Shown here in pieces: positions 10,105-21,183 of a DNA stretch of 64,000 nucleotides. Origin of the DNA: Amaurobius ferox (Eukaryota; Arthropoda; Arachnida; Araneae; Amaurobiidae); assembly GCA_951213105.1 (NCBI GenBank), contig OX578133.1:139414813-139478812 (forward strand), written 5' to 3'. The notes beneath the pieces were generated by a model. It saw nothing but the letters and a program-made list of their open reading frames with translations. It was not told the origin of the DNA and searched no databases. The position numbers and the translations under genes were made by a program. Position 1 is the first letter of the stretch, and the number at the start of each line of letters is the position of its first letter.

Positions 10105-13035
10105 TCACACATACTACTTCAGTAGTCGTTTCGATCCTCTTAAAAGTTATTACACTCCCCGTTTATCTGAAAAATTTAAAGTCCTGTCTTTAAAAAACGC
10201 TCAGTTTTCCATTTCGTTGCTATGTACAGATGTTGTATTCAGTCTACATCGCCTAATTAGGTGTTTCCATCCCTTCAAAAGTTACTTCATTTACTTAAAA
10301 ATTCTAAAGCCCCAGTCTTAAAAATGTCTAATCGGCTTTAAATGTTTCTTAAAAACTCGATATACCCAAAATCTAAAGACCCGCCATAAAAAGACTATGG
10401 TAGTTCCCCATTTTACCTTTATGTGATGGCTATCTGTATCGATTATACTCCCCCAATATGCGTTTCAGCCCGTCTGAATGTTATTTTAGGCCCAATTTAG
10501 CTATAACTTTTAAGTCCCGTTCTTAAAAAATGTCTAAGTATCCACTTTAAATGTTCATAAATACTCTTTCTGCCTGAAAATCCAAAGTCCTATCTTTAGA
10601 AACTACTCCAACTTACTATTTCGCCACTATGTGTCATTCATGTGTATCGCACATACTATCACTTTAAGCGTTTATTTCCCCATTAAAACTTAATAGAAAT
10701 CGTATTTACTTAATCTAAAGTCCCATCTATTAAAATTAGCATAATACCTCCTTTCCAACGTTATGTGTAGCTGATGTGTATCGCACATACTAACGCTTTA
10801 AACGTTTTCGCCCCTTTAAAAGTTACTATATACATTTAAAAGTCATCTTTAAAAATTAGTTTAATACCCCCTTTTCAACACTATGTACCGATGTTGTATT
10901 CATTCCATACCACCTCATTAGACGTTTCCACCCCCTTCATAAACGTTTAATGTGCTAAATTTCACTCGATATGTAATGACTTGTATTAAATTAAAAAACT
11001 TCCATTTCCTTTTTTCACATGATAGAAATTCGTACTTGTAAATTTTCAGAAAATGAGAATCGTACTTATAATTTTAAAATATTACGTAATCAGTTTCGAT
11101 AAGTGAAATTTTGCAGGTCTATATAGCTAAATTTTATTACTTTAATACTAAAAGCAATATCTTAAATCTAAAAGATAATGCACCCCTCATCTATGTTTAT
11201 CTTAAGCCCGGATTCAGAGGTGTTAGATTCCCATTCAAGCATGAATAGGTGGCAAGATAATCTGGCGCCCCTCTAATCACTAACCAGGATATCGCGGGGG
11301 AGGGGGGGGGGGGCTTCTTCTCTGGCGTGCGGCGTCTTAAGATGATAAGAAAAGCACTTGATAAATCTTAAATGAAAACTAATTGGGGTGATGTACTTCA
11401 TTGTCTGTCTGTTTGCATAGGACAAATTAATTGGACTTCTTTCAATAACTCTAAACTGAGGTAAATTTCAAATTTGTTTGTAATAGATTTTCTAAAGATA
11501 GGGCCCCATATTCCTTACGGAGAGGGGGTATTCTACATATTGAAAGTTTTCAAGACTTACATTTAAAAAATGCTTTATGTGGGAAGGGGGTTACAGTGCT
11601 TATCTTGAAAATTGCTTAAGATGTGAAGAGGAAAACGAATTTCAAATCTGGCTTTTGCTTTAATTTGATCTAATTTTTAATGCTTTAAATTGATAAATTT
11701 CAAATTTAATTTTTAAAGTACTATTTTTTAAGTTAAAGCATGGGGTAGCAAGGCTTGTACAGGGATCTATAATCCTTACATAGGGGTAGGAGGATAACAA
11801 GATTCCCATTTAGAAAATACCCCGATTAAATTCACAGTTAACTTAGAAAGTTTAAAAATTCATCTGTATCTTAAGATTGTTACCGTCTTTGAAAGTTTAA
11901 CCATTAAATCTTTTAAGTTTAAAACTTAAACTAGTATACCTCGGTGTGGCGTTAAAGATATTCCCTCGAGCCAACTAGGATATATTGAAATTATCATTCG
12001 CTGATTTTTTAAAGTTAAAAATTTACCTAGTACCTCTTTCTGACACCATGTGGTGCTGGTTCTACGCTGCAGGGATACCTTCTTTAGAAGAAAATAGTTC
12101 TATAGAAATCCCTCCACCCGAGTTGTGGTACGGTCTGTCTTTAAATCTTAAAAAAAAAAATCCCTCCGCCATTAAACATAGTTCTATAGATATCCCTCCA
12201 CCCGGGTTGTTATAAGGCCCCCTCTATGCTAGTACCCCTTTCCATCACTAGATGGTACTGATGGTTCCATACTGCCTCTGTTGGTGAATTTCAGGTGTTG
12301 CCACCGCTCAAAAAGTTTCTTGAACCTTTGGAAAATCCTGTACCGTCTAGGCTAGTTCCCTTTTCACCGCCATTTAGCGCTGGCATGGCAGAGCATATCG
12401 CTACTGGCGCAGAACACTGGGTGTTGCCACATCTAAAAAAGCTTCTATACACCTCTTAAAATTCATCCATTGAAAAAATCCAAAGTATCGTCTAGAGTAG
12501 AACCCCTTTCCACCACTGTGTGGCGCGGGCGTAGCATTTCGCCTCTGGTTCAGAACCTCAGGTGTTGTCACCCCTAAAATGTTTAGACACACCCCTTTAC
12601 CTAATTAAAAAAGTAATTAAGTGAAAAAAATTAAAGTTTCCCCAAAATACCCTCGCACAAGACCCCGACGTTCCAAGATGACCGCCAGGCGTTGCCAACC
12701 CCTCAAAAGTTTAGACTCCTCCTTCAAACTCATTAAAAAAAAGCCATTTAAAAAAATTAAGTGAAAAAACTAACGTTTTCTCACAATACCCCCGTACAAG
12801 CCCCCGATATTTTAATCGATCGCTACCCTCTAAAAAAGTTCTTGATAAATGAAAACCCAAAAAAATTTTCTATTTTGCGAATATACCCCCCTCCCCCCTT
12901 CAACACACACACACACACACACCACCACCATCACCGTCCAGGATCACGAGATTCAGCCCGGAGAGCGGAATCTCGTTCCTTTGGCGCATAACTCTCACAT
13001 GCCCTCTACTATAATAAAACTGATTTTACTTTAAA
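10105..13035 (-). repeat. Right arm of the giant inverted repeat
   Basis: This is the reverse complement of 4236-9840 minus the two element insertions of that arm. It ends outward through a CCTCTACT block and then diverges. Differences include many substitutions, a (CA)n tract near 12903 facing a G-rich tract near 4375, and a segment of about 630 bp (11010-11640) missing from the left arm. By eye, divergence is clearly above that of a recent duplication. No gene is supported inside. Confidence 0.85.
11010..11640. other. Segment present only in the right palindrome arm
   Basis: The left arm passes directly from the sequence matching 11000 to that matching 11645, so this 630 bp is an insertion here or a deletion there. 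It contains a G-rich tract near 11298-11310 and no coding region. No clear terminal repeats were found. Confidence 0.55.
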
Positions 13036-13130
13036 AATAGATAATATATGAAACAAATCTAAAATCCTTAATTATTTTATTTGAAAAAAGGGAAATTTTC
13101 TTGCGAGCTCCGAACGGACACCTTCTGCTT

Positions 13131-13435
13131 TTTATATATTTTATAGGATACTTTGAATATTTCCTAAAACTTTTAAATTCGCTTGAAAAATGATTGAAAA
13201 ATTAGGTCCCATAGGGTTCAATGTATTTCAGTTTTTCAACCCGGGTTTAATCCAAAACTAATTGGTTGATATTATTCATTTATATTGTCATATGTCCCAC
13301 AGACCGTCTGAACAACATACTAAAATTAATTTTGATAGTCATTTTTACGGCAGTTATCGTGCGAACTGACAGACAGACAGAATGGAATTTTGACAAAGTC
13401 ATAAACACTTTTCAACTACGTTGTAAAGTGTTAAA
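13131..13435 (+). repeat. Right half of the split dispersed repeat
   Basis: It matches 27110-27425, continuing the repeat whose left half is at 2100-3174. Shared blocks include ATTAGGTCCCATWGGGTTCA and GAACAACATACTAAAATT. Its first 75 bp or so duplicate the end of the left half. A short ACAG-type repeat near 13368 is new to this copy. Confidence 0.7.
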
Positions 13436-13690
13436 AAAGAAGGAAAAAAGGAGCCAGGAAGTCTTTGAATGCTACATTTCAATTTAGAATTTTATATAGA
13501 AGAAGTTAAAATCTGATGTAATATTTGAAATTGGCTATTATAAATTATAATGGAAATTGGATATAATACCTGATTTTATTCTCTTTATATAATTCTAAAC
13601 TAAAATATAGCATTCAAAGGCTTCCTATCTCCTTTTTTTTTTCTTTTTTTTTCATAGTGAAAACTTAAATGGTTTCTAGTTTCCTTTCTT

Positions 13691-13757
13691 CCTTGTGATT
13701 CAAACGGTCTAGTGGTTAAAGAGATGGACAAGAGATCTGTAGGTTGCGAGTTCTGTC
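13691..13757 (+). tRNA. tRNA-like relic or SINE head 1
   Basis: There is an A-box-like TCTAGTGGTTAAAG. The T arm is well formed: a 5-bp stem GCGAG/CTCGC around a 7-base loop TTCTGTC. The acceptor stem does not pair, so this is probably a tRNA pseudogene or tRNA-derived SINE head and not a working tRNA. No isotype is assigned. Confidence 0.45.
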
Positions 13758-13892
13758 CTCGCCTTAAGCGCGATTCTTTATAAATAAACAATGTTGTCGT
13801 GGTAATATATTTTTCGGATTCTACCCCAGATTTATTCTATTCGCCACACCAAATAAAGTTTTATATAATTAAAATAATTTGCAATTGCAACG

Positions 13893-13975
13893 CCGTTCGT
13901 GGCGCAGCGGTAAAGTGCTGCGATAACAACTGCGTGAATCGAACGTTTTTGTCTCGAGGGTTCTGTCCCTGGAAA
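13893..13975 (+). tRNA. tRNA-like relic or SINE head 2
   Basis: An A-box-like GGCGCAGCGGTAAAG is followed at a longer than usual distance by a T-arm-like AGGGTTCTGTCCCTG. The long middle might be a variable arm or decay. It differs from the neighbouring relics, so it is an independent tRNA-derived sequence. Confidence 0.4.
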
Positions 13976-14051
13976 TTTTAACTTTATTTCAGATTATTTA
14001 AACGGACATGTTAAAATGTTAAACTTAAATATACCAAAATCGCGTCTTCGG

Positions 14052-14128
14052 TCGACGCCTACTTGGCCGAGAGGCTTGGGGCGTCAAGTTGCGGGGCTTT
14101 AGGCTTGGGGTTCGATTCCGGACTAAGT
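14052..14128 (+). tRNA. tRNA-Leu-like relic
   Basis: It has the class II D-arm pattern TTGGCCGAGAGGCTTGGGGC, a candidate anticodon loop around TCAAGTT (CAA), and a perfect B box GGTTCGATTCC. The acceptor ends do not pair convincingly. A tRNA-Leu-derived SINE head or pseudogene is the likely reading; a functional gene is less likely. Confidence 0.5.
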
Positions 14129-14520
14129 AAAAATGTTAAGATCTTAGTAATGGCCGCGAGATTGAAGGTGGGCGAGTAGGGAAGGAAAGAATTGTGGTAG
14201 CGGGGGTTCTTTATTTGGATAGGTTCTTTCCTCTTTAAACTAACTTTCTTATATTTCTTACTAACTTATCTGCACGAGATGGAGGACGAGCGGTGTGCTG
14301 AGCTCCGCCGTTGCTGGTGGGGTTTCTCTTCGGGCCTGCTGGCTTCGGTGTCGAGCCGCCACCCTTCCTCGTCCAAAGTTCGTGCAGGGCTTGTTTTGCA
14401 CCACGTGACACTTGTTAACGAAGTCCCGAAATTTTATGCATTTTCTAAAACAGTGCATCTCTTTTTTTATATATACTTTTTTATATGCTCATGCTTTTTA
14501 TATGGGCATCTGTATAAAAG

Positions 14521-14635
14521 ATGACGTACTTCCGGTACGTCATTTCCGGTGACGCACTTCCGGTACGTCATTTCCGGTGAAGCATTTCCGGTACGTCATT
14601 TCCTGTGACGTACTTCCGTTACGTCATTTCCGGTC
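14521..14635 (+). repeat. 28-bp tandem repeat rich in TTCCGG and ACGTCA
   Basis: About four units of GACGTACTTCCGGTACGTCA followed by TTTCCGGT. The array contains repeated ETS-type cores (TTCCGG) and CRE-like ACGTCA, and is itself partly palindromic. It ends exactly where an AT-rich hairpin begins. Confidence 0.75.
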
Positions 14636-14711
14636 AAGTAATATTAATAAAGAAACCTTTTATTAATATTATAAATATAATTTAAAAGATTTCTTTATTA
14701 ATATTACTTGA
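14634..14711. repeat. AT-rich hairpin with perfect 22-bp arms
   Basis: Arms 14634-14655 and 14690-14711 are exact reverse complements built around AGTAATATTAATAAAG, separated by 34 bp of AT-rich loop. It could be a tiny foldback element. Confidence 0.75.
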
Positions 14712-14784
14712 TTATTTATTTACTATTGCCAGATCACAAAATTTAGAAATAGCGTGCTGGTTAGACAACAGAAACCATCTCGAT

Positions 14785-16520
14785 GCAGGTAGGTGGACTC
14801 GAACCCGTAACCTCTAGAATTGTAACCAGATAACATGACCACTGAGCCAGAGAGCTTACATGCCGACTAGCCTAATTAATCTATTTAAACTTAACGGAGA
14901 GACTGAACAGCAAAACAGATACCAAAACGACTCAACCGCTATACATCAGCGACCGCTATACTCAGAACGAGCGGAGGGAGTAGATCTGGAATTGGTGTCA
15001 GACATCATGACCACTGAGCCATCTAGATCACATACCGACGCTTCTAATAAATCTATTTAAATTTAAGAGAGAGAGACCGATCAGAAAAACACAAGTACAA
15101 AAACGTATAAACTACTATAGCCAGTAAGAGCAAAGGGATTCGAAACCAAAGCAGCTGTAATAGACAGCAGACAACATGACCACTGAACCAGTCAGTCCGC
15201 GCACCGCAGATCCTAATAATACATTTAAATGTAACTGAGAGACTGATAAAAAAAAGTTCAAGTACCAAAACGCTATACTTAAGGCGAGGAGTTTCAAGTA
15301 CCTTTTAGTTCAAGTACCAAGGCGCTATACTTAAGAGGATTGACTCGAACCTGCATCCTCCGGCATTGGAATCAGACAACATGACCACTTAGCCAACCAG
15401 CTCGTACTCAGACGACCGTAATTAATACATTTAAGGGTGAGCGTCAGTAAATTTTCTGCCCTATCCGCCCTTTGTTAACTTTCGCGGCACACATATGTCG
15501 CCGAAATTCTGCTCAAACAGTTGCGTAATATTTTCTGAGAGATAAAATGCAATGCTTAGATTATATTAAAACTAAATTTAATGCCCCAAAAAACATAGAA
15601 TATATTTTTTATATTAATCCAAAATATTTTTGGTGCTGCCATCTGTTATCGTAATTTAATTCATACCGATTATTTTTTTTTTTAATGAACATTTTTAAAT
15701 ATCTATTCCTTCTAATACAGTGCTTAAATACAACAACAGATCATATATAATAATGCCACAATCACGGAAAGGTAATTTATCATTCTATAAATTTGATAAG
15801 GGATCTGAATGGACATCACTGAGGACTGCAGTTTTGTCTTCAAGTCCAAGTTTAATTACGTTTCCGTTATTATGGCATTATATATGATCTGTTGTTGTAT
15901 TTAATAGAGTATTAGAAGGAATAGACATTTAAAAATGTTCATTAAAAAATAAAAAAAGTCGGTATGAATTAAATTACGACAACAGATGGCAGCACCAGAA
16001 ATATTTTAAATTAAAATGAAACATATATTCTATGTTTTATTGGGTATGAAATTTAGTTTTAATATAATCTAAGCATAGCATTTTATCTATAAGAAAATAT
16101 TTCGCAACTGTTTGAGCAGAATTTCGGCGAAATATGTGTGCCGCGAAAGTTAACAAAGCGCGGATAGGGCAGAAAATTTACTGACGCTCACCCTTAGCAG
16201 AGAGAGAGAGCGATCAGAAAAGCAGAGATACCGACACGACTCAACTCAACTCGGTTACACACAATGCGAGTGCATTGACCCGAACCCATAGCTTCTGGAA
16301 TTGGAATCAAACAACAAGACTACTGAGCCAGCCAGTTTACATACCGACGATCTTAATAAATTTATTTAAACATAACAGAAAGACTGATCATAAAAAGCAC
16401 AGATACCAAAACGACTCAATTCCCTATAGGTACTCAATGCAAGTGGATGTACTCGAACTCACAGCCTCTGGAATCAGACAACATGTCCACTGAGCTATCC
16501 CGATTACATACTAATGACCT
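14785..16520 (-). repeat. Tandem array of tRNA-like 170-bp monomers (block 1)
   Basis: On the minus strand, tRNA-like cassettes lie at about 14785-14860, 14958-15041, 15125-15206, 15336-15408, 16264-16343 and 16437-16510. The better copies show an A box TGGCTCAGTGG and a B box GGTTCGAGTCC. Linkers are also conserved, with TAATTAATCTATTTAAACTT followed by a GAGAGACTGATCAG block. Spacing is about 170 bp once the MITE at 15435-16193 is removed. T-arm and acceptor pairing are imperfect, so the monomers are tRNA-derived and not standard tRNA genes. Confidence 0.75.
15435..16193. mobile_element. 759-bp palindromic MITE at a TTAA site (copy 2)
   Basis: Same family as 7823-8584: GGGTGAGCGTCAGTAAAT at the left end, its reverse complement at the right, and an internal inverted structure. 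It is flanked by TTAA (15431-15434) and a degraded TTAG (16194-16197). It sits in the linker of one tRNA-like monomer, so it arrived after the array formed. Confidence 0.9.
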
Positions 16521-17469
16521 TATATATTTAAAAATTCAAATTTCTATCTGTTAAACTTGGGAATTTAGATTTCTGAATTTTAACTCCCACTACCGAGACG
16601 TTTGACCGAAGTTTTAGCAAATGTTTTCACAAAGCATTCACTTATTTGAAAATAGTGAATTTATTTCATTTTTTATAATTTTTTCTGTTTTAGATCAAAA
16701 ACATGAAATATTTCGTGAATTGTGCATGTTTTAGCGTCTCTAAAAGGATGACTTTCACTTTCAAATAAAAATGATGCATGAAATAGTTTTTCGTAACATT
16801 TTTATATCTCTAATGTTTTTATAACTTTTTTTAAACAAAAATTTTCGAAAATTTGAAGTCCTTCCTTTGATCCGTACTTCTCGGAGACAAATAGCCTCCA
16901 ACGTTCGTTGCTGGAAATAATCATACACAATTTCATTCGATTTGCATAATTTGTTTGAGACAGACACACATACATCATTGAAAAATAGGTTCGTATTCCA
17001 GGCATGTTTAAAATGTGAAAATCTATCAAAATTCGAGAGTCATTGTTTGGGCCCCTATTAATAGGCCCCTAACTTTCCTTTTACACATACCATGCATAGG
17101 GGTATAGGGCAATAATTTTATAGCAAAAAAAATGTCAAAATTCACGGATCTCTTACGGGGTGAATAGCGAAATTTCGCGGCCCAAGATTTCCACTAACAT
17201 TCCTGAAAAAAGTCTACTAGTTACGAAGCAGTAATACAAGTAAGTACTTCGCAAATCAATAAGTATTATATTTAAAAAAAAAATTAAATTAACACACTTA
17301 CATTTACAGGCCATTCAAATTCTGGCTTATTATCAACGCCGTTACATGAGATCAAGATTTTTAATTAAGTAGATAGCGTTTTGATACGTTATATTGTACA
17401 TTGTACATACATCGATTTTCTTCTGTAATGCAGTTTTTATTGTCCTGTAACACGTTTTTAATTAACCTA
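16521..17469. other. Non-coding interruption of the tRNA-like array
   Basis: This begins a 1.6-kb interruption between array blocks. Around 16850-17040 it carries, in reverse, sequence resembling the inner part of the foldback family at 51.9-53.7 kb (TTTCATTCGATTTGCATAAT and a following GACAGACACACA run). No gene is supported. Confidence 0.45.
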
Positions 17470-17604
17470 TATACATTATAATGTATAGGGAATGTATTGT
17501 GGCGGGGTCGAAAATTCGAATTCGAATTTTCGACGGAAGAGCACGTTTCAAGCATCACGGAATTTGAATCAATCGTTGTTGGAGTGATGTCTGTGTGCAA
17601 GTAT
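17470..17604 (+). repeat. Fragment of the AATTCGAATTCGAATTTTCGAC-type foldback family
   Basis: It starts near CATTATAATGTATAGGGAA, followed by TATTGTGGCGGGGTCGAAAA, the palindromic GAATTCGAATTTTCGAC block and GTGATGTCTGTGTG. This order matches 51889 onward and 59590 onward. It is cut off at 17604 by the solo LTR. Confidence 0.75.
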
Positions 17605-17683
17605 TGTTATGGCATATCCTCTGGAATCTTGTGTGTACTCTCAAAATACAAGAATGAGTCCAAATATATGGATAAATAACATG

Positions 17684-17689
17684 TTTATT
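17684..17689 (-). terminator. Poly-A signal of the solo LTR
   Basis: AATAAA on the minus strand, about 80 bp before the inferred 3' end of the LTR. Confidence 0.5.
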
Positions 17690-17884
17690 TGCAAGCACAT
17701 CGTAAACAGAAACAATATACAGGAAAACAGCACTTAAATGCCACAAATTTCACAAAACAACATATACTATTTTCGAAACAATAACAAACATTTCATAAAA
17801 CAGCAGCTACTATTCTCAAAACATTGACGTATGTCTCAATTCAATATAGCTCGTATTATGTCAACTGTCCTCCGAGTGATGACA

Positions 17885-17893
17885 CCTTTTATA
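17885..17893 (-). promoter_or_regulatory. TATA box of the solo LTR
   Basis: TATAAAAGG on the minus strand, preceded by CCGAGAATC. Transcription would start near 17860 and run toward lower coordinates. Confidence 0.55.
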
Positions 17894-18140
17894 GATTCTC
17901 GGTAGAAACTTCTAGTAATCTCTCATATCTTGTAGAATATTCGTTATTCCGAGGTGTTTCTCGAACCTTCAAAATGTCGCTATAGATTCACGTCATAGGA
18001 AAGGGTGCCTGTACGGGTGTTTTCTCCGTTTGGATTTCAAACGCGACTTCAGTGAGAGAGAGTATTTTGCACGTTTGTAACAGAAATGTGTATATGTATG
18101 TGCGCGCGTGTGTGTATGTGTGAGAAAAACCAAATCTCAA

Positions 18141-18670
18141 TGCAGGTGGGTGGACTCGAACCCACAGTCTCTGGTTTGGGAAACAGATAGCATTATCACT
18201 GAGCCAGCCAGCTCACATACTAACGGTCCTAATTAATTTATTTAACCTTAACGGAAATGGAGACTGATCAGAAACAACAGATACTAAAACGGCACAATTA
18301 GCTATTCAATGGGATGAGAGCGGTTGGACCTTAACCCACAGCCACTGGAGTTGGAATCAGGTAACATGACCAACGAACCCAGCCAGCTAGCTCACATATC
18401 GAAAATTATAATTAATTTGTTTAAACTTAACGGAGAAACTTATTAGACAAGCACAGATACCAAAATGACTCAACTCAATACAAGTGGATGGACTCGAACC
18501 CACAGCCTCTGGAATCACGCAAGCATGATCACTCAGCCAGCCAGCTCACATATTGACTATCCTAATTAATCTATTTAAACTTAATGGAGAGACTGGTAAA
18601 AAATAAATAAATACAGATACCAAAACGACTTAACTCGAGCATGATCCTAATTATCTACTTAAACTTTACG
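18141..18670 (-). repeat. Tandem array of tRNA-like 170-bp monomers (block 2)
   Basis: Cassettes lie at 18141-18219, 18311-18397 and 18479-18551 (minus strand), spaced 168-170 bp, with the same linker as block 1. The first and third keep a perfect B box GGTTCGAGTCC. The A-box region is GGCTCAGTGATAATGC in the first copy. A partial linker continues to about 18670. Confidence 0.75.
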
Positions 18671-18689
18671 GAGAAACAAGTCCATCCCG

Positions 18690-19075
18690 TCTCGGTCCAG
18701 CCATAAGGAGATACTCAATTTTCGGGAATAACTCGATAACAGAAGTACGAAGTAGTTGCCTTTCATCGTACATTTTAATTCTTTGGATGCCTGTCCAGTC
18801 CGTTCTGGGCCAGGAAGGTGATGTTTTGGGGAAATGACTTGAGAACTAGAGAAAAGTGAAAGTTCAAATTTGATACTCTTTATGTTTCGTGGTACATATT
18901 TTAATTCTTTGGATTTTGAATCTTACCAGCCCAGCCTGTCCTAGGCCTGCCATAGGAAGATCTTTTGGAATAACTCGAGAACCGAAGCTGATAAAAAGAT
19001 CCAATTTGGTGCTCGTTGTCTTTCGTGGTGTCTTAATTTTTTAGATTTCGGATGTTATCGATCCAACCCATACCC
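18690..19075 (+). repeat. Degenerate tandem repeat, about three units
   Basis: Units of about 110-150 bp share GGAATAACTCGAKAAC, CTTTCRTSGTA and TTTTAATTCTTTGGAT in order. Not coding. Confidence 0.6.
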
Positions 19076-20410
19076 CAAAAGTTAAATGAATATAAAATAT
19101 TTCTATAATACTGTACATTAAAAAAAGTGTTAAAAACTTTTTTTGCTCGTTAAACTATCTAAAACACAAGTGATAAAACTTTTGACATCAGAGAGGAATA
19201 AATTATTTAGGATAAAAGTTCTTTAAGTGGACCTGTTTTCCAAATTTCATAAAAAAAGCAATTTTTAAATATGATAGATTGGCCCATGGACTGAAGTTTG
19301 TGTACATCTTGTATAAAATAAATAAATTGCATCATTCATAAAGCATGTCCATTAAAAATTCAGAATTTATTTACTATTTATTTTTATTGTCTACAAAAGT
19401 GAGACTTTGTGAGAGGAAAACTGAGAGTTATGGGTGATAACTGTAACAAACATTTAGTATGGAACTGTCCAAGTCTATACAATGTGATTTTACAATAATT
19501 TTAAGAGTATTTATGTTTCTAATAGAGAAAGTATTTTGCAAGTGCAGTAGAGCTGCAGATTAGCACTTACCATTGGCCAGTTGGCAAGTAAGAAAATGCA
19601 CAATACTCGACAAAACTATAAATTTTTTCGTAAGTAAATTTTTGCACTTTGCAAATTTTGAAGGTATCAAACCCCCAAACGAAAAGCCTTTAAAATGTAT
19701 TATTAGCAGTTCGCCACTTTTTATAATATTTACGTATGGCATAGCGCCGCTCCTATGACATTGAAAGAAAGTATTGGAATTCGGAAAAACTAAAAATAGA
19801 AAATAGCTATAAAAAACTCAGAAATAAATTTGAAACACGGAAATAGCAGATTATAAAATGTGGCAAAATAAAAAACTAACAGAAAAGAAGCAAAAAAAAA
19901 AAGAAATTTTAAAAATAGCAGTACAAGTCATAGATTTAATCTCGAATTTAAATAATCCAGAGTGCAATTTTAATATGCTTCAATCAAAATTAAATATAAT
20001 CAAACCAGTTTTATTAGAAACCCATATTTTGTTTTTGCATAATCACAGATAATTACATGCATACAACCAATATAAATAAAATTGAAAATCTGTCTGTATG
20101 TTTGCTTCATCATCACGTGAGAATGGCTGAGCTGAATTTCATGAAATTTTGTAGGTAGCCTTGGAATAGTCCCACTTAAAATTTAGTCCATGTTTCGAGT
20201 TTCTAGGACCAGGGGTTGTCTAGAAATTAATTAAAAACACACAGTTAAACCTTTCATAGACATAGCATTATGCAGATATATTTTTCTGTAAATTTATTTG
20301 AAGAAAATGATATTATGTCGTTAAGTAAAGATTTTACATCCAATGTGTTTATGTGGCAGACGATTTTTATTAAATCTTTTCCGATTTAAATAATAAAGAG
20401 ATCAATCAAT
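19076..20410. other. AT-rich non-coding DNA
   Basis: No gene seen. Near 20085-20220 there is a block (TCTGTCTGTATGTTTGCTTC, then GCTGAATTTCATGAAATTTT) of a type common as dispersed repeats in animal genomes. The rest is unassigned. Confidence 0.5.
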
Positions 20411-20720
20411 CTACGAGAATATAAGTAGTACAGGTATATTGGCATATATTGGAATCAATTACGGCCTCCTGGTTTAAAGATTACGGGGATTATTGATATT
20501 TTCAATTTATTATATAATCTGTTTTATTTTGACAAAGATTTTAGAAATTCATATGTTGCAGTAGGGGTAATCTTTATGTGGGTTATTGATATTTTCAATT
20601 TATTACGTCATCTGTTTTATTTTGGCAAATATTTTTGAAACTCATATTGTAATACGGGTAATCTTCTACTAACCCACGGGCATATCTTCCATAATCTACG
20701 ACAATATAAGTAGCACGGGT
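20411..20720 (+). repeat. Two-unit direct repeat flanked by a 25-bp repeat
   Basis: Two units of about 92 bp start near 20481 and 20573, sharing TTATTGATATTTTCAATTTA and ATCTGTTTTATTTTG. They are bracketed by TCTACGASAATATAAGTAGY at 20411 and 20696. The bracket may mark an old insertion. Confidence 0.6.
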
Positions 20721-21183
20721 CCCATACAATTTTAGCGCTTTTATTTTGCATATATTGATTAAATTTCATATTTCATGCGAATTTATTTACAAACGGGACC
20801 AGGATATTTTATTCCTCAGATCTGCCTGTGAAGATAATTTTGAATAACGAGAATAGAGATTCTTAAACTTCTTTTTAGGAGCACGAAATTAAATATTTTA
20901 ATAGAATATTTTGATTAACAAGGTCATTTAGTATACTATAGGAATTTGCACATGATTGTAAATTATAAGTTTCTTTATATTATATGCTCCGTACGAAGAA
21001 CGGTTATACTGCTAGTAATAAATAAATTTTAAATGCACTCTGTTGCAAAGAATATACGTACTCTTAAGAAATTGAGCTACAGCCGTGAAACTCGACATGG
21101 TTTGAGGAGATATGTAAATGCTTACAATTTGGTAGCAAAAAAATAAAACGTTTTATTAAGAAATGGTGGCAACAAGATGACAT

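Larger units (their letters stand above)
17605..18082 (-). mobile_element. Solo LTR (478 bp)
   Basis: On the minus strand it begins TGTTACAAACG and ends GCCATAACA, so it has TG...CA ends within short inverted repeats TGTTA/TAACA. It contains a TATA box and, about 200 bp downstream, a poly-A signal, in the correct U3-R order. No internal retroelement sequence adjoins it. A clean target duplication is not visible (AGTAT versus GAAAT), which is the weak point. It differs from the gypsy-type LTR at 45.7 kb. Confidence 0.55.

Noticed and set aside
7250..12215. Matching open frames of about 76 codons on opposite strands (7250-7480 and 11985-12215)
   Set aside because: The similarity comes from the DNA inverted repeat; stops and frameshifts differ and no domain is present.
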